A stretch of 64,000 nt of DNA from Pseudomonas putida (GCF_002906855.1 NZ_MINI01000038.1:496001-560000); one strand, 5' to 3'; shown: positions 44,107-52,836, numbered from the stretch's first letter. The notes: generated by a model from the sequence alone, not told the origin. Program-made: numbers and translations.

Positions 44107-46167
44107 ATGGCATTCGAAGCAATGTTCCAGCCGATTCAGATCGGCAAACTGACCATCCGCAACCGTGTACTCAGCACTGCGCACGCCGAGGTCTACGCCA
44201 CTGACGGCGGCATGACCACCGACCGCTACGTGAAGTACTACGAAGAGAAGGCCAAGGGTGGTATCGGCCTGGCGATCTGCGGCGGCTCGTCTGTTGTTGC
44301 CATCGACAGCCCGCAGGAATGGTGGGCCTCGGTCAACCTGTCGACTGACCGCATCATCCCGCACTTCCAGAACCTTGCTGACGCCATGCACAAGCACGGC
44401 GCCAAGATCATGATCCAGATTACCCACATGGGCCGCCGCTCGCGTTGGGACGGCTTCAACTGGCCGACCCTGATGTCGCCGTCGGGTATCCGTGAACCTG
44501 TGCACCGCGCCACCTGCAAGACCATCGAGGTGGAAGAGATCTGGCGCGTGATCGGCAACTACGCGCAGGCTGCGCGGCGTGCCAAGGAGGGCGGCCTGGA
44601 CGGCGTGGAACTGTCGGCCGTGCACCAGCACATGATCGACCAGTTCTGGAGCCCACGGGTCAACAAACGTACCGACGAGTGGGGCGGCACCTTTGAAGGC
44701 CGCATGAAGTTCGGCATGGAAGTGCTCAAGGCCGTGCGTGCCGAAGTCGGTGACGACTTCTGCGTCGGCATGCGTATCTGCGGTGACGAGTTCCACCCCG
44801 ATGGCCTCAGCCACGAGGACATGAAGCAGATCGCCGCGTACTACGACGCCACCGGCATGCTCGACTTCATCGGTGTGGTCGGCTCGGGCTGTGACACTCA
44901 CAACACCCTGGCCAACGTCATCCCCAACATGAGCTACCCGCCGGAGCCGTTCCTGCACCTGGCGGCCGGCATCAAGGAAGTGGTCAAAGTTCCGGTGCTG
45001 CACGCGCAGAACATCAAGGACCCGAACCAGGCCACGCGCATTCTGGAAGGCGGCTACGTGGACATGGTCGGCATGACCCGTGCGCACATGGCCGACCCGC
45101 ACCTGATCGCCAAGATCAAGATGGGCCAGATCGACCAGATCAAGCAGTGCGTCGGTGCCAACTACTGCATCGACCGCCAGTACCAGGGCCTGGATGTGCT
45201 GTGCATCCAGAACGCCGCGACCTCCCGTGAATACATGGGCGTGCCGCACATCATCGAGAAGACCACCGGCGTCAAGCGCAAGGTGGTAGTGGTTGGCGCA
45301 GGCCCCGCCGGCATGGAAGCAGCCCGCGTGGCTGCCGAACGCGGCCACGACGTGACCCTGTTCGAGAAGAAGGACCAGATCGGCGGGCAGATCACCATCG
45401 CCGCCAAGGCGCCGCAGCGTGACCAGATTGCCGGTATCACCCGTTGGTACCAGCTGGAGCTGGCGCGCCTGAAGGTCGACCTGCGCCTGGGCACCGCCGC
45501 TGACGTGGCGACCATCCAGGATCTGCGCCCGGACGTTATCGTGCTGGCGGTGGGTGGCCATTCGTTCCTTGAGCAGAACGAGCACTGGGGCGCCGCCGAA
45601 GGGCTGGTGGTCAGCAGCTGGGACGTGCTCGACGGCAAGGTCGCACCGGGCAAGAACGTGCTGGTGTACGACACCATCTGCGAATTCACCGGCATGTCGG
45701 TGGCCGACTTCATCGCCGACAAGGGCAGCCAGGTCGAGATCGTCACCGACGACATCAAGCCGGGCGTGGCCATGGGCGGTACCACCTTCCCGACCTACTA
45801 CCGCAGCATGTACCCCAAAGAAGTGATCATGACCGGCGACATGATGCTGGAAAAGGTCTACCGCGAAGGCGACAAACTGGTGGCGGTCCTGGAGAACGAA
45901 TACACCGGCGCCAAGGAAGAACGCGTGGTTGACCAGGTTGTGGTGGAAAACGGCGTGCGTCCGGACGAGCAGCTGTACTACGCGCTGAAGGACGGTTCGC
46001 GCAACAAGGGCCAGATCGACGTGGAGGCGCTGTTCGCCATCAAGCCACAGCCGATCCTCAGCCAGCCGGGCGAGGGCTACCTGCTGTACCGCATCGGCGA
46101 CTGCGTGGCCCAGCGCAACGTGCATGCGGCGATCTACGACGCCTTGCGCCTGTGCAAGGACTTCTGA
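44107..46167 (+). CDS. dgcA: dimethylglycine demethylase subunit DgcA
   Basis: 686 residues, related to trimethylamine dehydrogenase and 2,4-dienoyl-CoA reductase. The N-terminal half is a flavin TIM barrel (MFQPIQIGKLTIRNRVLS; MIQITHMGRRSRWDG). A cluster segment QCVGANYCIDRQYQGLDVLC follows near residues 345-365. The C-terminal half has a dinucleotide fold (VVVVGAGPAGMEAARVAAER near 395). It oxidatively demethylates dimethylglycine to sarcosine, passing electrons on through DgcB and the ETF pair. Only three cysteines are visible in the cluster segment; the usual C-x2-C-x2-C reads C-x2-A-x2-C. Confidence 0.92.
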   Translation: MAFEAMFQPIQIGKLTIRNRVLSTAHAEVYATDGGMTTDRYVKYYEEKAKGGIGLAICGGSSVVAIDSPQEWWASVNLSTDRIIPHFQNLADAMHKHGAKIMIQITHMGRRSRWDGFNWPTLMSPSGIREPVHRATCKTIEVEEIWRVIGNYAQAARRAKEGGLDGVELSAVHQHMIDQFWSPRVNKRTDEWGGTFEGRMKFGMEVLKAVRAEVGDDFCVGMRICGDEFHPDGLSHEDMKQIAAYYDATGMLDFIGVVGSGCDTHNTLANVIPNMSYPPEPFLHLAAGIKEVVKVPVLHAQNIKDPNQATRILEGGYVDMVGMTRAHMADPHLIAKIKMGQIDQIKQCVGANYCIDRQYQGLDVLCIQNAATSREYMGVPHIIEKTTGVKRKVVVVGAGPAGMEAARVAAERGHDVTLFEKKDQIGGQITIAAKAPQRDQIAGITRWYQLELARLKVDLRLGTAADVATIQDLRPDVIVLAVGGHSFLEQNEHWGAAEGLVVSSWDVLDGKVAPGKNVLVYDTICEFTGMSVADFIADKGSQVEIVTDDIKPGVAMGGTTFPTYYRSMYPKEVIMTGDMMLEKVYREGDKLVAVLENEYTGAKEERVVDQVVVENGVRPDEQLYYALKDGSRNKGQIDVEALFAIKPQPILSQPGEGYLLYRIGDCVAQRNVHAAIYDALRLCKDF

Positions 46168-46172
46168 TCGCA

Positions 46173-46319
46173 CCGCCTCTGTAGAGGCGGGACTGGCCCC
46201 CCTGTAGGAGCGAGCAGAGCTCGCGATGGCGTCAGCCTTGGCAACCGGGTTGTCTGATCGGGCGCTATCGCGAGCGATGCTCGCTCCTACAGGGGTCCGC
46301 GCCGCCCTTGAGGCGGCGC
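46173..46319. repeat. nested inverted repeats between dgcA and dgcB
   Basis: Three palindromic units: CCGCCTC-TGTA-GAGGCGG (about 46173-46191), a long imperfect pair with outer arms CTGTAGGAGCGAGC and GCTCGCTCCTACAG (46201-46294), and GCGCCGCC-CTTGA-GGCGGCGC (46299-46319). The middle one is a variant REP. They sit within an operon, where they could reduce or stabilise parts of the transcript. Confidence 0.75.
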
Positions 46320-46347
46320 AAGAATCCAGCTGTTGTGGGAGCCTCCC

Positions 46348-48300
46348 ATGTTGAACACCCTTCTACCCATCCTGCTGTTCGCTGCCCTTGGCCTGGCAGT
46401 GCTCGGCGCCCTGCGCCGGGTGCGCATGTGGCGGCGTGGCCGGCCGTCCAAGGTTGACCTGATCGGCGGCCTGCTGGCCATGCCGCGGCGCTACCTGGTC
46501 GATCTGCACCACGTGGTCGAGCGCGACAAGTACATGTCCAAGACCCACGTGGCCACTGCCGGCGGCTTCGTGCTGTCGGCGGCGCTGGCGATCCTGGTGC
46601 ACGGCTTCGGCCTGCAGAGCAAGATCCTCGGCTACGCGCTGCTGGTGGCCACGGTGATCATGTTCAGCGGCGCCATCTTCGTCTTCAAACGCCGCCTGAA
46701 CCCGCCTTCGCGCCTGTCCAAGGGCCCGTGGATGCGCCTGCCGAAAAGCCTGCTGGTGTTCGCTGCCAGCTTCTTCATCGCCACCTTGCCGGTCGCTGGC
46801 ATCCTGCCGGCCAACACCGGTGGCTGGGTGATGGTCGGCATTCTCGGCCTGGGCGTGCTGTGGGGCGTGTCGGAGCTGTTCTTCGGCATGACCTGGGGCG
46901 GCCCGATGAAGCACGCCTTCGCCGGTGCCCTGCACCTGGCCTGGCACCGCCGCGCCGAACGTTTCGGCGGTGGCCGCTCCACCGGCCTCAAGCCGCTGGA
47001 CCTGGAAGACCCGAACGCACCACTGGGCGTGGAAAAGCCAGTGGACTTCACCTGGAACCAACTGCTCGGCTTCGATGCCTGCGTGCAGTGCGGCAAATGT
47101 GAAGCCATGTGCCCGGCGTTCGCCGCCGGCCAGCCACTGAACCCGAAAAAACTTATCCAGGACATGGTCATCGGCCTGGCCGGTGGCAGTGACGCCAACT
47201 TCGCCGGTAGCCCCTACCCAGGCAAGCCGATTGGCGAACACAGCGGCAACCCGCACCAGCCGATCGTCAACGGCCTGGTCGACGCCGAGACGCTATGGTC
47301 GTGCACCACTTGCCGCGCTTGCGTCGAGGAATGCCCGATGATGATCGAGCACGTCGACGCCATCGTCGACATGCGTCGCCACCTCACCCTGGAAAAGGGC
47401 GCGACCCCGAACAAGGGCGCCGAGGTGCTGGACAACCTGATCGCCACCGACAACCCTGGCGGCTTTGCGCCTGGCGGGCGGATGAACTGGGCGGCCGACC
47501 TCAACCTGCAACTGATGTCGGAGGTGAAGTCCACCGAGGTGCTGTTTTGGGTCGGTGACGGTGCCTTCGACATGCGCAACCAGCGCACCCTGCGTTCGTT
47601 CGTCAAAGTACTCAAGGCGTCCGGCGTGGACTTCGCCGTGCTCGGCCTGGAAGAGCGCGACAGCGGTGATGTGGCGCGCCGCCTGGGCGATGAAGCGACC
47701 TTCCAGCAACTGGCCAAACGCAACATCCAGACCTTGGCCAAGTACAAGTTCCAGCGCATCGTCACCTGCGATCCGCACAGCTTCCATGTGCTGAAAAATG
47801 AATATGGTGCCCTCGGTGGCGAGTACCAGGTGCAGCACCACAGCACGTATATCGCCGAACTGATTGCGGCCAGAAAGTTGAACCTCGGCCAGCACAAGGG
47901 CGGCAGCGTCACCTACCACGACCCGTGCTACCTGGGCCGTTACAACGGTGAGTACGAAGCCCCGCGTGAAGTGCTCAAGGCGCTGGGGATCGAAGTGCGC
48001 GAAATGGAGCGCTCGGGCTTCCGTTCCCGTTGCTGCGGCGGTGGCGGCGGTGCGCCGATCACCGACATCCCTGGCAAGCAGCGGATCCCGGATATGCGCA
48101 TGGACGACATCCGCGAGACCCAGGCCGAACTGGTCGCCGTGGGTTGCCCGCAGTGCACCGCGATGCTCGAAGGTGTGGTCGAACCGCGGCCACAGATCAA
48201 GGACCTCGCCGAGCTGGTGGCTGATGTGCTGATCGAAGAGGAAACTCCCGCGGCCCCAAAGTCGCCAACGGTTAAACGCGAACCTGCGGAGGTGCATTGA
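46348..48300 (+). CDS. dgcB: dimethylglycine demethylase subunit DgcB, membrane Fe-S oxidoreductase
   Basis: 650 residues. The N-terminus is membrane-embedded (MLNTLLPILLFAALGLAVLG and later hydrophobic segments around 80-170). Two ferredoxin-type [4Fe-4S] motifs follow: CVQCGKCEAMCP near 245 and CTTCRACVEECP near 320. Two CCG-type domains lie at the C-terminus (YHDPCYLGRYN; SRCCGGGGG). This resembles GlcF/HdrD-like electron carriers. It accepts electrons from DgcA and may link to quinone. The ATG at 46348 is preferred over GTG at 46333 on hydrophobic N-terminus grounds. Its stop overlaps the etfA start by one base. Confidence 0.9.
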   Translation: MLNTLLPILLFAALGLAVLGALRRVRMWRRGRPSKVDLIGGLLAMPRRYLVDLHHVVERDKYMSKTHVATAGGFVLSAALAILVHGFGLQSKILGYALLVATVIMFSGAIFVFKRRLNPPSRLSKGPWMRLPKSLLVFAASFFIATLPVAGILPANTGGWVMVGILGLGVLWGVSELFFGMTWGGPMKHAFAGALHLAWHRRAERFGGGRSTGLKPLDLEDPNAPLGVEKPVDFTWNQLLGFDACVQCGKCEAMCPAFAAGQPLNPKKLIQDMVIGLAGGSDANFAGSPYPGKPIGEHSGNPHQPIVNGLVDAETLWSCTTCRACVEECPMMIEHVDAIVDMRRHLTLEKGATPNKGAEVLDNLIATDNPGGFAPGGRMNWAADLNLQLMSEVKSTEVLFWVGDGAFDMRNQRTLRSFVKVLKASGVDFAVLGLEERDSGDVARRLGDEATFQQLAKRNIQTLAKYKFQRIVTCDPHSFHVLKNEYGALGGEYQVQHHSTYIAELIAARKLNLGQHKGGSVTYHDPCYLGRYNGEYEAPREVLKALGIEVREMERSGFRSRCCGGGGGAPITDIPGKQRIPDMRMDDIRETQAELVAVGCPQCTAMLEGVVEPRPQIKDLAELVADVLIEEETPAAPKSPTVKREPAEVH

Positions 48301-49532
48301 TGAGCGAAATCATCCGCCGCGACCCACGCGCCGAGTGGATCGCCCGTAACCGTCTGCATCCGCTGCATGCGGCGATGCAGACGCAACAGACCCGCTGGAT
48401 GGGGCCAAACGGCCTGATTCGCAAGAACCCCCATGCGATTGCCGCAGGTTTCATCGGCCCTGCCGGCCTCAAGCGCATCGACCGCAGCGGTGCCCAGCAG
48501 GGCACCGGTGTCGGTGGGCGGCGTACGGCGGCAGCCGAAGTGCAGCTGCCGCTGCATCAGGTGCCGGCGCCGGCGTTCTATATCGCCGTGGTGCCGGACA
48601 TGGTGGGCGGCCGCCTGAGCAGCCACGACCGCGACCTGCTGGGCCTGGCCCATGGCCTGGCTGGCAGCGACGGCGCAGTGCTGGCAGTGGTGTTCGGCGA
48701 ACACAAGGAAAGAAACTTTTCCACAGCCGGTGTCGATCGCCTGCTGGTACTCGAAGGCGAGGAATTTGAAGGTTATGCACCGGAGCAACTGGTGCAGGGC
48801 CTGCGCGCTGTGGATAACCAGTTCGCACCGCGCCACTGGTTGCTGCCCGACAGCCGCAGCGGTGGCGGCGAGCTGGGGCGGCGCCTCGGTGCGTCCCTCG
48901 GCGAGCGCCCGGCAACGCGGGTCTGGCAGGTCAAGGACGGCCAGTGCATCGGCCGTGCCGGTGCCGGCCAGCAAGACCTGCACCGCGCCGTGCCACGCCT
49001 GATCCTGGGCGCGGCGGAGTGTGCCGAGCCGGTCAGCGAAACCCGCCACGAAGCGTTGCCGGTGGAGTTGTCCACAAGCGTGGTGCGCAGCCTGTCGCGC
49101 ATCGAGGACCTGGGTTCGGTGGCCGTCGACCCGGCGACCATCGCCATGGCCGAAGCCGAGTTCATCGTCTCGGGCGGCAACGGTGTCAAGGATTGGGACC
49201 TGTACCACAAGGCCACGGCGGCCCTCGGCGCCACCGAAGGCGCCTCGCGGGTGGCGGTGGACGACGGCTTCATGCCGCGCAACCGCCAGGTCGGTGCCAC
49301 CGGCACCTGGGTGACTGCACGCGTATACGTGGCTGTGGGTATCTCGGGCGCGATCCAGCACCTGCAGGGCATCGGCGCTTGCGACAAGGTGGTGGCGATC
49401 AACATGGACCCAGGCTGCGACATGATCAAACGGGCTGACCTGTCGGTGATTGGCGACAGTTCGGCGATTCTCAAGGCATTGATCGAGGCTGTGGACAACT
49501 TCCGCAGCGGCGCTCAACGCGACGCGGCATAA
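48300..49532 (+). CDS. etfA: electron transfer flavoprotein alpha subunit
   Basis: 410 residues. The C-terminal FAD-binding domain is canonical: VAVGISGAIQHLQGIGACDK and VAINMDPGCDMIKRADLSVIGD. The N-terminal 75 residues (MSEIIRRDPRAEWIARNRLH and on) are an extension absent from housekeeping EtfA and typical of ETFs dedicated to this pathway. The ATG at 48300 overlaps the dgcB TGA. Together with EtfB it should carry electrons from demethylase to the respiratory chain. Confidence 0.9.
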   Translation: MSEIIRRDPRAEWIARNRLHPLHAAMQTQQTRWMGPNGLIRKNPHAIAAGFIGPAGLKRIDRSGAQQGTGVGGRRTAAAEVQLPLHQVPAPAFYIAVVPDMVGGRLSSHDRDLLGLAHGLAGSDGAVLAVVFGEHKERNFSTAGVDRLLVLEGEEFEGYAPEQLVQGLRAVDNQFAPRHWLLPDSRSGGGELGRRLGASLGERPATRVWQVKDGQCIGRAGAGQQDLHRAVPRLILGAAECAEPVSETRHEALPVELSTSVVRSLSRIEDLGSVAVDPATIAMAEAEFIVSGGNGVKDWDLYHKATAALGATEGASRVAVDDGFMPRNRQVGATGTWVTARVYVAVGISGAIQHLQGIGACDKVVAINMDPGCDMIKRADLSVIGDSSAILKALIEAVDNFRSGAQRDAA

Positions 49533-49542
49533 GGGCACGAGC

Positions 49543-50313
49543 ATGAGTACGAAAGTGATCAGCCTGGTTTCCATCGGTGCCCACCCCAGCTCTGGTCGCG
49601 CCCGTCGCGCCGAGCAGGATGCCCGCGCCGTGGAGCTGGGCCTGCAGCTGGCTGGGGATAACTTGCAGGTGGTGCATGCCGGCGACCCGCGGGAGGAAGC
49701 ACTGCGCGCCTACCTGGGCATGGGCCTGGACCATCTGGACGTGCTGGAACAGCCGGCTGGCGCCGATGTGCTGGGCGTGCTGGGTGATTACCTGCGCGAT
49801 GCTGGCGCCCAACTGGTACTGACCGGAAGCCAGGCCGAGACCGGTGAAGGGTCGGGCATGCTGCCGTTCCTTCTGGCCGAGAAGCTCGGCTGGCCGCTGG
49901 TGGTGGGGCTGGCCGAAGTGGAGTCGATCGAAAATGGTACTGCCCAGGTGCTGCAAGCGCTGCCACGCGGTCAGCGGCGTCGGCTCAAGGTGCGGCTGCC
50001 GTTATTGGCCACTGTGGATAACGCTGCGCCGAAGCCGCGCCAGAGTGCATTCGGCCCGGCACGGCGGGGTTTGCTGGCAGCGCGCAATGTGGCGATCGTT
50101 GAAGATGAACTTCTGGCCGAAGCCGAATTGCAGCCAGCGCGGCCACGACCTAAGCGCCTCAAGGTGATCAAGGCCAAGAGCGGTGCGGACCGGATGAAGG
50201 CGGCCACCGCCAAGGCCAGTGGTGGCGGCGGCAAGGTGCTGAAGGATGTTTCTCCACAGGACGGCGCCGAGGCCATCCTCAAGCTGCTGGTAGAGGAGGG
50301 CGTGCTGCGCTGA
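49543..50313 (+). CDS. etfB: electron transfer flavoprotein beta subunit
   Basis: 256 residues, adenine-nucleotide alpha-hydrolase-like fold of EtfB: VSIGAHPSSGRARRAEQDA at the N-terminus and LVLTGSQAETGEGSGMLPFLLAEKLGWPLV in the centre (QAETGEGSG is the nucleotide loop). It is shorter in the recognition-loop region than housekeeping EtfB and carries a C-terminal extension with APRPKRLKVIKAKSG-type basic residues. 10 bp after etfA. Last gene of the dgc operon, followed by a strong hairpin. Confidence 0.88.
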   Translation: MSTKVISLVSIGAHPSSGRARRAEQDARAVELGLQLAGDNLQVVHAGDPREEALRAYLGMGLDHLDVLEQPAGADVLGVLGDYLRDAGAQLVLTGSQAETGEGSGMLPFLLAEKLGWPLVVGLAEVESIENGTAQVLQALPRGQRRRLKVRLPLLATVDNAAPKPRQSAFGPARRGLLAARNVAIVEDELLAEAELQPARPRPKRLKVIKAKSGADRMKAATAKASGGGGKVLKDVSPQDGAEAILKLLVEEGVLR

Positions 50314-50322
50314 GCCTGCCTG

Positions 50323-50368
50323 CGCTTTTTGCAGGAGCGCCCCGGCAAGGCCGCTCCTGCAAAAAGCG
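50323..50368. terminator. perfect 17-bp hairpin between etfB and the cold-shock-like gene
   Basis: CGCTTTTTGCAGGAGCG, 12-nt loop, CGCTCCTGCAAAAAGCG. It lies exactly between two convergent stops; probable bidirectional terminator of the REP type. Confidence 0.7.
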
Positions 50369-50369
50369 G

Positions 50370-50573
50370 TTACTGCCGGACCACGTTGAACGCCCAGCTC
50401 GCCAGCGCTGCGGTCACCGGCATGAACGACACCCGTTCCCCCGCCGACAATCCTCCATTCTCTATCGCACAGCGCAACACCAGGTAATCCCAACTTTGCC
50501 CATCAGCGCTGATTACCCCCATCCCATGGCCCTCATCGAACCATTTCACAGTTCCAGCCAGACGCCTGTGCAT
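50370..50573 (-). CDS. small cold-shock-domain-like protein
   Basis: 67 residues: MHRRLAGTVKWFDEGHGMGV, ISADGQSWDYLVLRCAIENG, then LSAGERVSFMPVTAALASWA. The opening GTVKWF and the spacing match CspA, but RNP1 (usually KGFGFI) reads GHGMGVI and RNP2 (usually VFVH) reads YLVLR, so nucleic-acid contacts are degenerate. Start at 50573 is set by GAGGAGC. An upstream extension to 50690 is possible but lacks support. It could be a cold-shock paralogue with a changed ligand or a weak RNA binder. Confidence 0.75.
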   Translation of the reverse strand: MHRRLAGTVKWFDEGHGMGVISADGQSWDYLVLRCAIENGGLSAGERVSFMPVTAALASWAFNVVRQ

Positions 50574-50692
50574 AAGTTGCTCCTCAGTAATATCAAAGTA
50601 GTGGCCAATACTGAAGTACAGGGGCAATTGGGCGAAACTGACAAAAATGTCAGTTGCTTCGCAGTTTTGCCCACGGAATCTGTTCGCCACTA

Positions 50693-51169
50693 TGTGGATA
50701 AAGTGTTTGCGCTTCGCTGGGGCCCTTGCCTGGCGCTGGCTAAGCGGGAGTGGTCAAAATATGATCAGCGGCACGGATAATGAAAACAGGCAGCTGCAGA
50801 ACAGGCAAGCCAAGTTTCCCACAATCACTGTTGGTGGGCTTGTGGATAATCTGTTTGGTAACAGCTGAAGGCCGCGAATTATGGGTGCTCTAGCGTGTTG
50901 TTCAATAAATGATCAAAAGGCTGCAGTTTCGCGCAGAGTCAGCATTTTCAGTCAGTTGTGCTGCTTACCCACAGAGTTTCACAGATCAAAATGCAACTGC
51001 GCACAAAAACTGTTGGCGCTTCTGTGGACAAGATGTTCGATATAGGCTGTAAGCCTTTAAATCAGAGGGTTACAGTGTTTTGATCAAATAATGATCGATT
51101 GTTGTTTGGGGGTATTGCTGAAGTGATTGCATTGCTGTCCACAAGGGCTGTAGCTAAAGCTGTGGATAA
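50693..51169 (+). other. cluster of DnaA-box sequences in a long intergenic region
   Basis: Perfect TGTGGATAA occurs at 50693-50701, 50841-50849 and 51161-51169, all in the same orientation. One-mismatch copies are TTACCCACA (50965-50973) and TGTGGACAA (51023-51031), and a weaker CTGTCCACA is at 51135-51143. The region is A/T-rich for this genome and holds TGATCA-type sites near 50910 and 51080-51095. Two more perfect boxes lie just upstream in etfA (48809) and etfB (50013). No coding frame is supported in 50574-51197. Whether DnaA binds here is unknown. Confidence 0.6.
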
Positions 51170-51197
51170 CGTGTGAAGAAGCCCTGGATTGTCATGT

Positions 51198-51233
51198 AAA
51201 ACGCCACGGCGGTTAACCCGGCCGTGGCGTTTT
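51198..51233 (-). terminator. gbcA terminator
   Basis: AAAACGCCACGGC ... GCCGTGGCGTTTT, a long perfect stem with T-run, 16 bp past the gbcA stop on the minus strand; symmetric flanks allow use from both sides. Confidence 0.9.
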
Positions 51234-51249
51234 CAGTACAGTTGAACCA

Positions 51250-52542
51250 TTACTGCGCTTGCACTTCCTTCAGGTAGGGCGCTGGCTCCGCACCCAGGTT
51301 GTTCAGCACCCGCTGGCTGTACCAGTCGATGAAGTTGACCACGCCGAACTCGTAGGTCTTCGAGTACGGCCCAGGCTGGTAAGCCGTGGAGTTGATCCCG
51401 CGCTGGTTCTCTTCGGCCAGTCGGCGGTCCTGGTCGTTGGTGGCATCCCACACCTTGCGCATGCGCTCCGGGTCGTAGTCCACGCCTTCGACGGCATCCT
51501 TGTGCACCAGCCACTTGGTGGTGACCATAGTCTCCTGGGCGCTGATCGGCCACACGGTGAAGACGATCATGTGGTCGCCCATGCAGTGGTTCCACGAGTG
51601 CGGCAGGTGCAGGATGCGCATCGAGCCCAGGTCCGGGTTCTTGATGCGGCCCATCAGCTTCTGGCAGGCCTGTTTGCCGTCCATGGTCATCGACACGGTG
51701 CCCTTGAGCAGCGGCATGCGCACGATGCGGTTACGCAGGCCATGGCTCTTGTGCAGGTACGGGATCTTTTCGGCTTCCCAGGCGGCGGCGGAGCTGGCCA
51801 CGTGGTCCTTGAATTCCTGGCTGGCGCGCGGGTCGTTGGTGTCGTCCCATTCCAGCAGGGTTTGCAGCAGTTCCGGGTGCGAACCGGAGCAGTGGTAGCA
51901 CTCGCGGTTGTTTTCCAGCACCAGCTTCCAGTTGGCCTTTTCCATCAAGGTGGTCTGCACCGCCACCTTGGTGTTTTCCATGTCGTACGGTTCCATGTAG
52001 TGGTCCAGGGTGGCCAGGAACTCGTCGATGGCAGGCGGGTTTTCCGCCAGGCTGATGAAGATGTAGCCGCCTGCGACCTTAACGTGCACAGGCTTGAGGC
52101 CGTACTCCTTCATGTCGAAGTCGGCGCCCATTTCGGTGCCGGCAAACAGTAGGCGGCCGTCCAGCTCGTAGGTCCACTGATGGTAGTGGCAGACCAGCTT
52201 GGCCACCTTGCCTTTGTCGCTCACGCACAGGCGCGAGCCGCGGTGGCGGCAGACGTTATGGAAGGCGTGCACCTTACCTTCAGCACCACGCACCACCAGG
52301 ATCGGGTTCTTGCCGATCTGCAGGGTGATGTAGTTGCCCTTGGCCGGGATCTCGCAGGTCATGCCGGCGATCAGCCATTCCTTCTGGAAGATCTCCTGCA
52401 TGTCGATCTGGAACAGACGCTCGTCGGTGTAGAAAGGCTGGGGCAGCGAGTAGGTGCGCTCGCGGGTCTGCAGCATCTCGGCGGTGGCCTTGCGTGCAGG
52501 TTCCAGTGGATCGCCCAGGCTCAGGGTTGCGGTGACGTCCAT
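51250..52542 (-). CDS. gbcA: glycine betaine monooxygenase, oxygenase subunit
   Basis: 430 residues, Rieske non-haem iron oxygenase alpha subunit. Rieske ligands: CRHRGSRLC...CHYHQW (C-x-H ... C-x2-H) near residues 88-112. Mononuclear iron site: ENNRECYHCSGSH near 200-215 (N/E-x-x-H-x4-H). It hydroxylates glycine betaine at a methyl group, releasing formaldehyde and dimethylglycine. The ATG at 52542 gives MDVTATLSLGDPLEPARK; upstream extension is not coding. Divergent from gbcB, its reductase, with about 290 bp between them carrying candidate GbdR sites. Confidence 0.95.
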   Translation of the reverse strand: MDVTATLSLGDPLEPARKATAEMLQTRERTYSLPQPFYTDERLFQIDMQEIFQKEWLIAGMTCEIPAKGNYITLQIGKNPILVVRGAEGKVHAFHNVCRHRGSRLCVSDKGKVAKLVCHYHQWTYELDGRLLFAGTEMGADFDMKEYGLKPVHVKVAGGYIFISLAENPPAIDEFLATLDHYMEPYDMENTKVAVQTTLMEKANWKLVLENNRECYHCSGSHPELLQTLLEWDDTNDPRASQEFKDHVASSAAAWEAEKIPYLHKSHGLRNRIVRMPLLKGTVSMTMDGKQACQKLMGRIKNPDLGSMRILHLPHSWNHCMGDHMIVFTVWPISAQETMVTTKWLVHKDAVEGVDYDPERMRKVWDATNDQDRRLAEENQRGINSTAYQPGPYSKTYEFGVVNFIDWYSQRVLNNLGAEPAPYLKEVQAQ

Positions 52543-52681
52543 CGTGTATTCCTCGGGGCCGCGTGCGGCCGGCAAAAGGTGGCTAATCGTTGTTGTGGTG
52601 CCGCAAGGCTGCTTTTCAAAAACAGCAGTTCGTTTTGCCGTGGAGTGTGCGTCCGAAGACGCCATGAACCGTATCCATGGG

Positions 52682-52706
52682 CGACATGGCCGATTTGAAT
52701 TACGAC
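52682..52706. promoter_or_regulatory. CGAC repeats spaced 21 bp between gbcA and gbcB, candidate GbdR operator
   Basis: GCGACATGG at 52681 and TACGACGCG at 52701 place CGAC at 52682-52685 and 52703-52706, offset 21 bp. The second half shares TTACGAC with the cbcX site. A further GTCG pair on the opposite strand (52733 and 52753) is offset by 20 bp and faces gbcA. Assignment to GbdR is inference from spacing and context. Confidence 0.45.
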
Positions 52707-52836
52707 GCGCCAGCCCTTGTAGCGCGGGGCTGGTCGCGATAAGCACGCCGATGTCGCTGGCAGGAATGTACGCAGCCTTCAGCTTGCGCATTATCCAAGC
52801 CATAAAAAGGGCCATAGTCGGCCGCTGGAGATGAAC

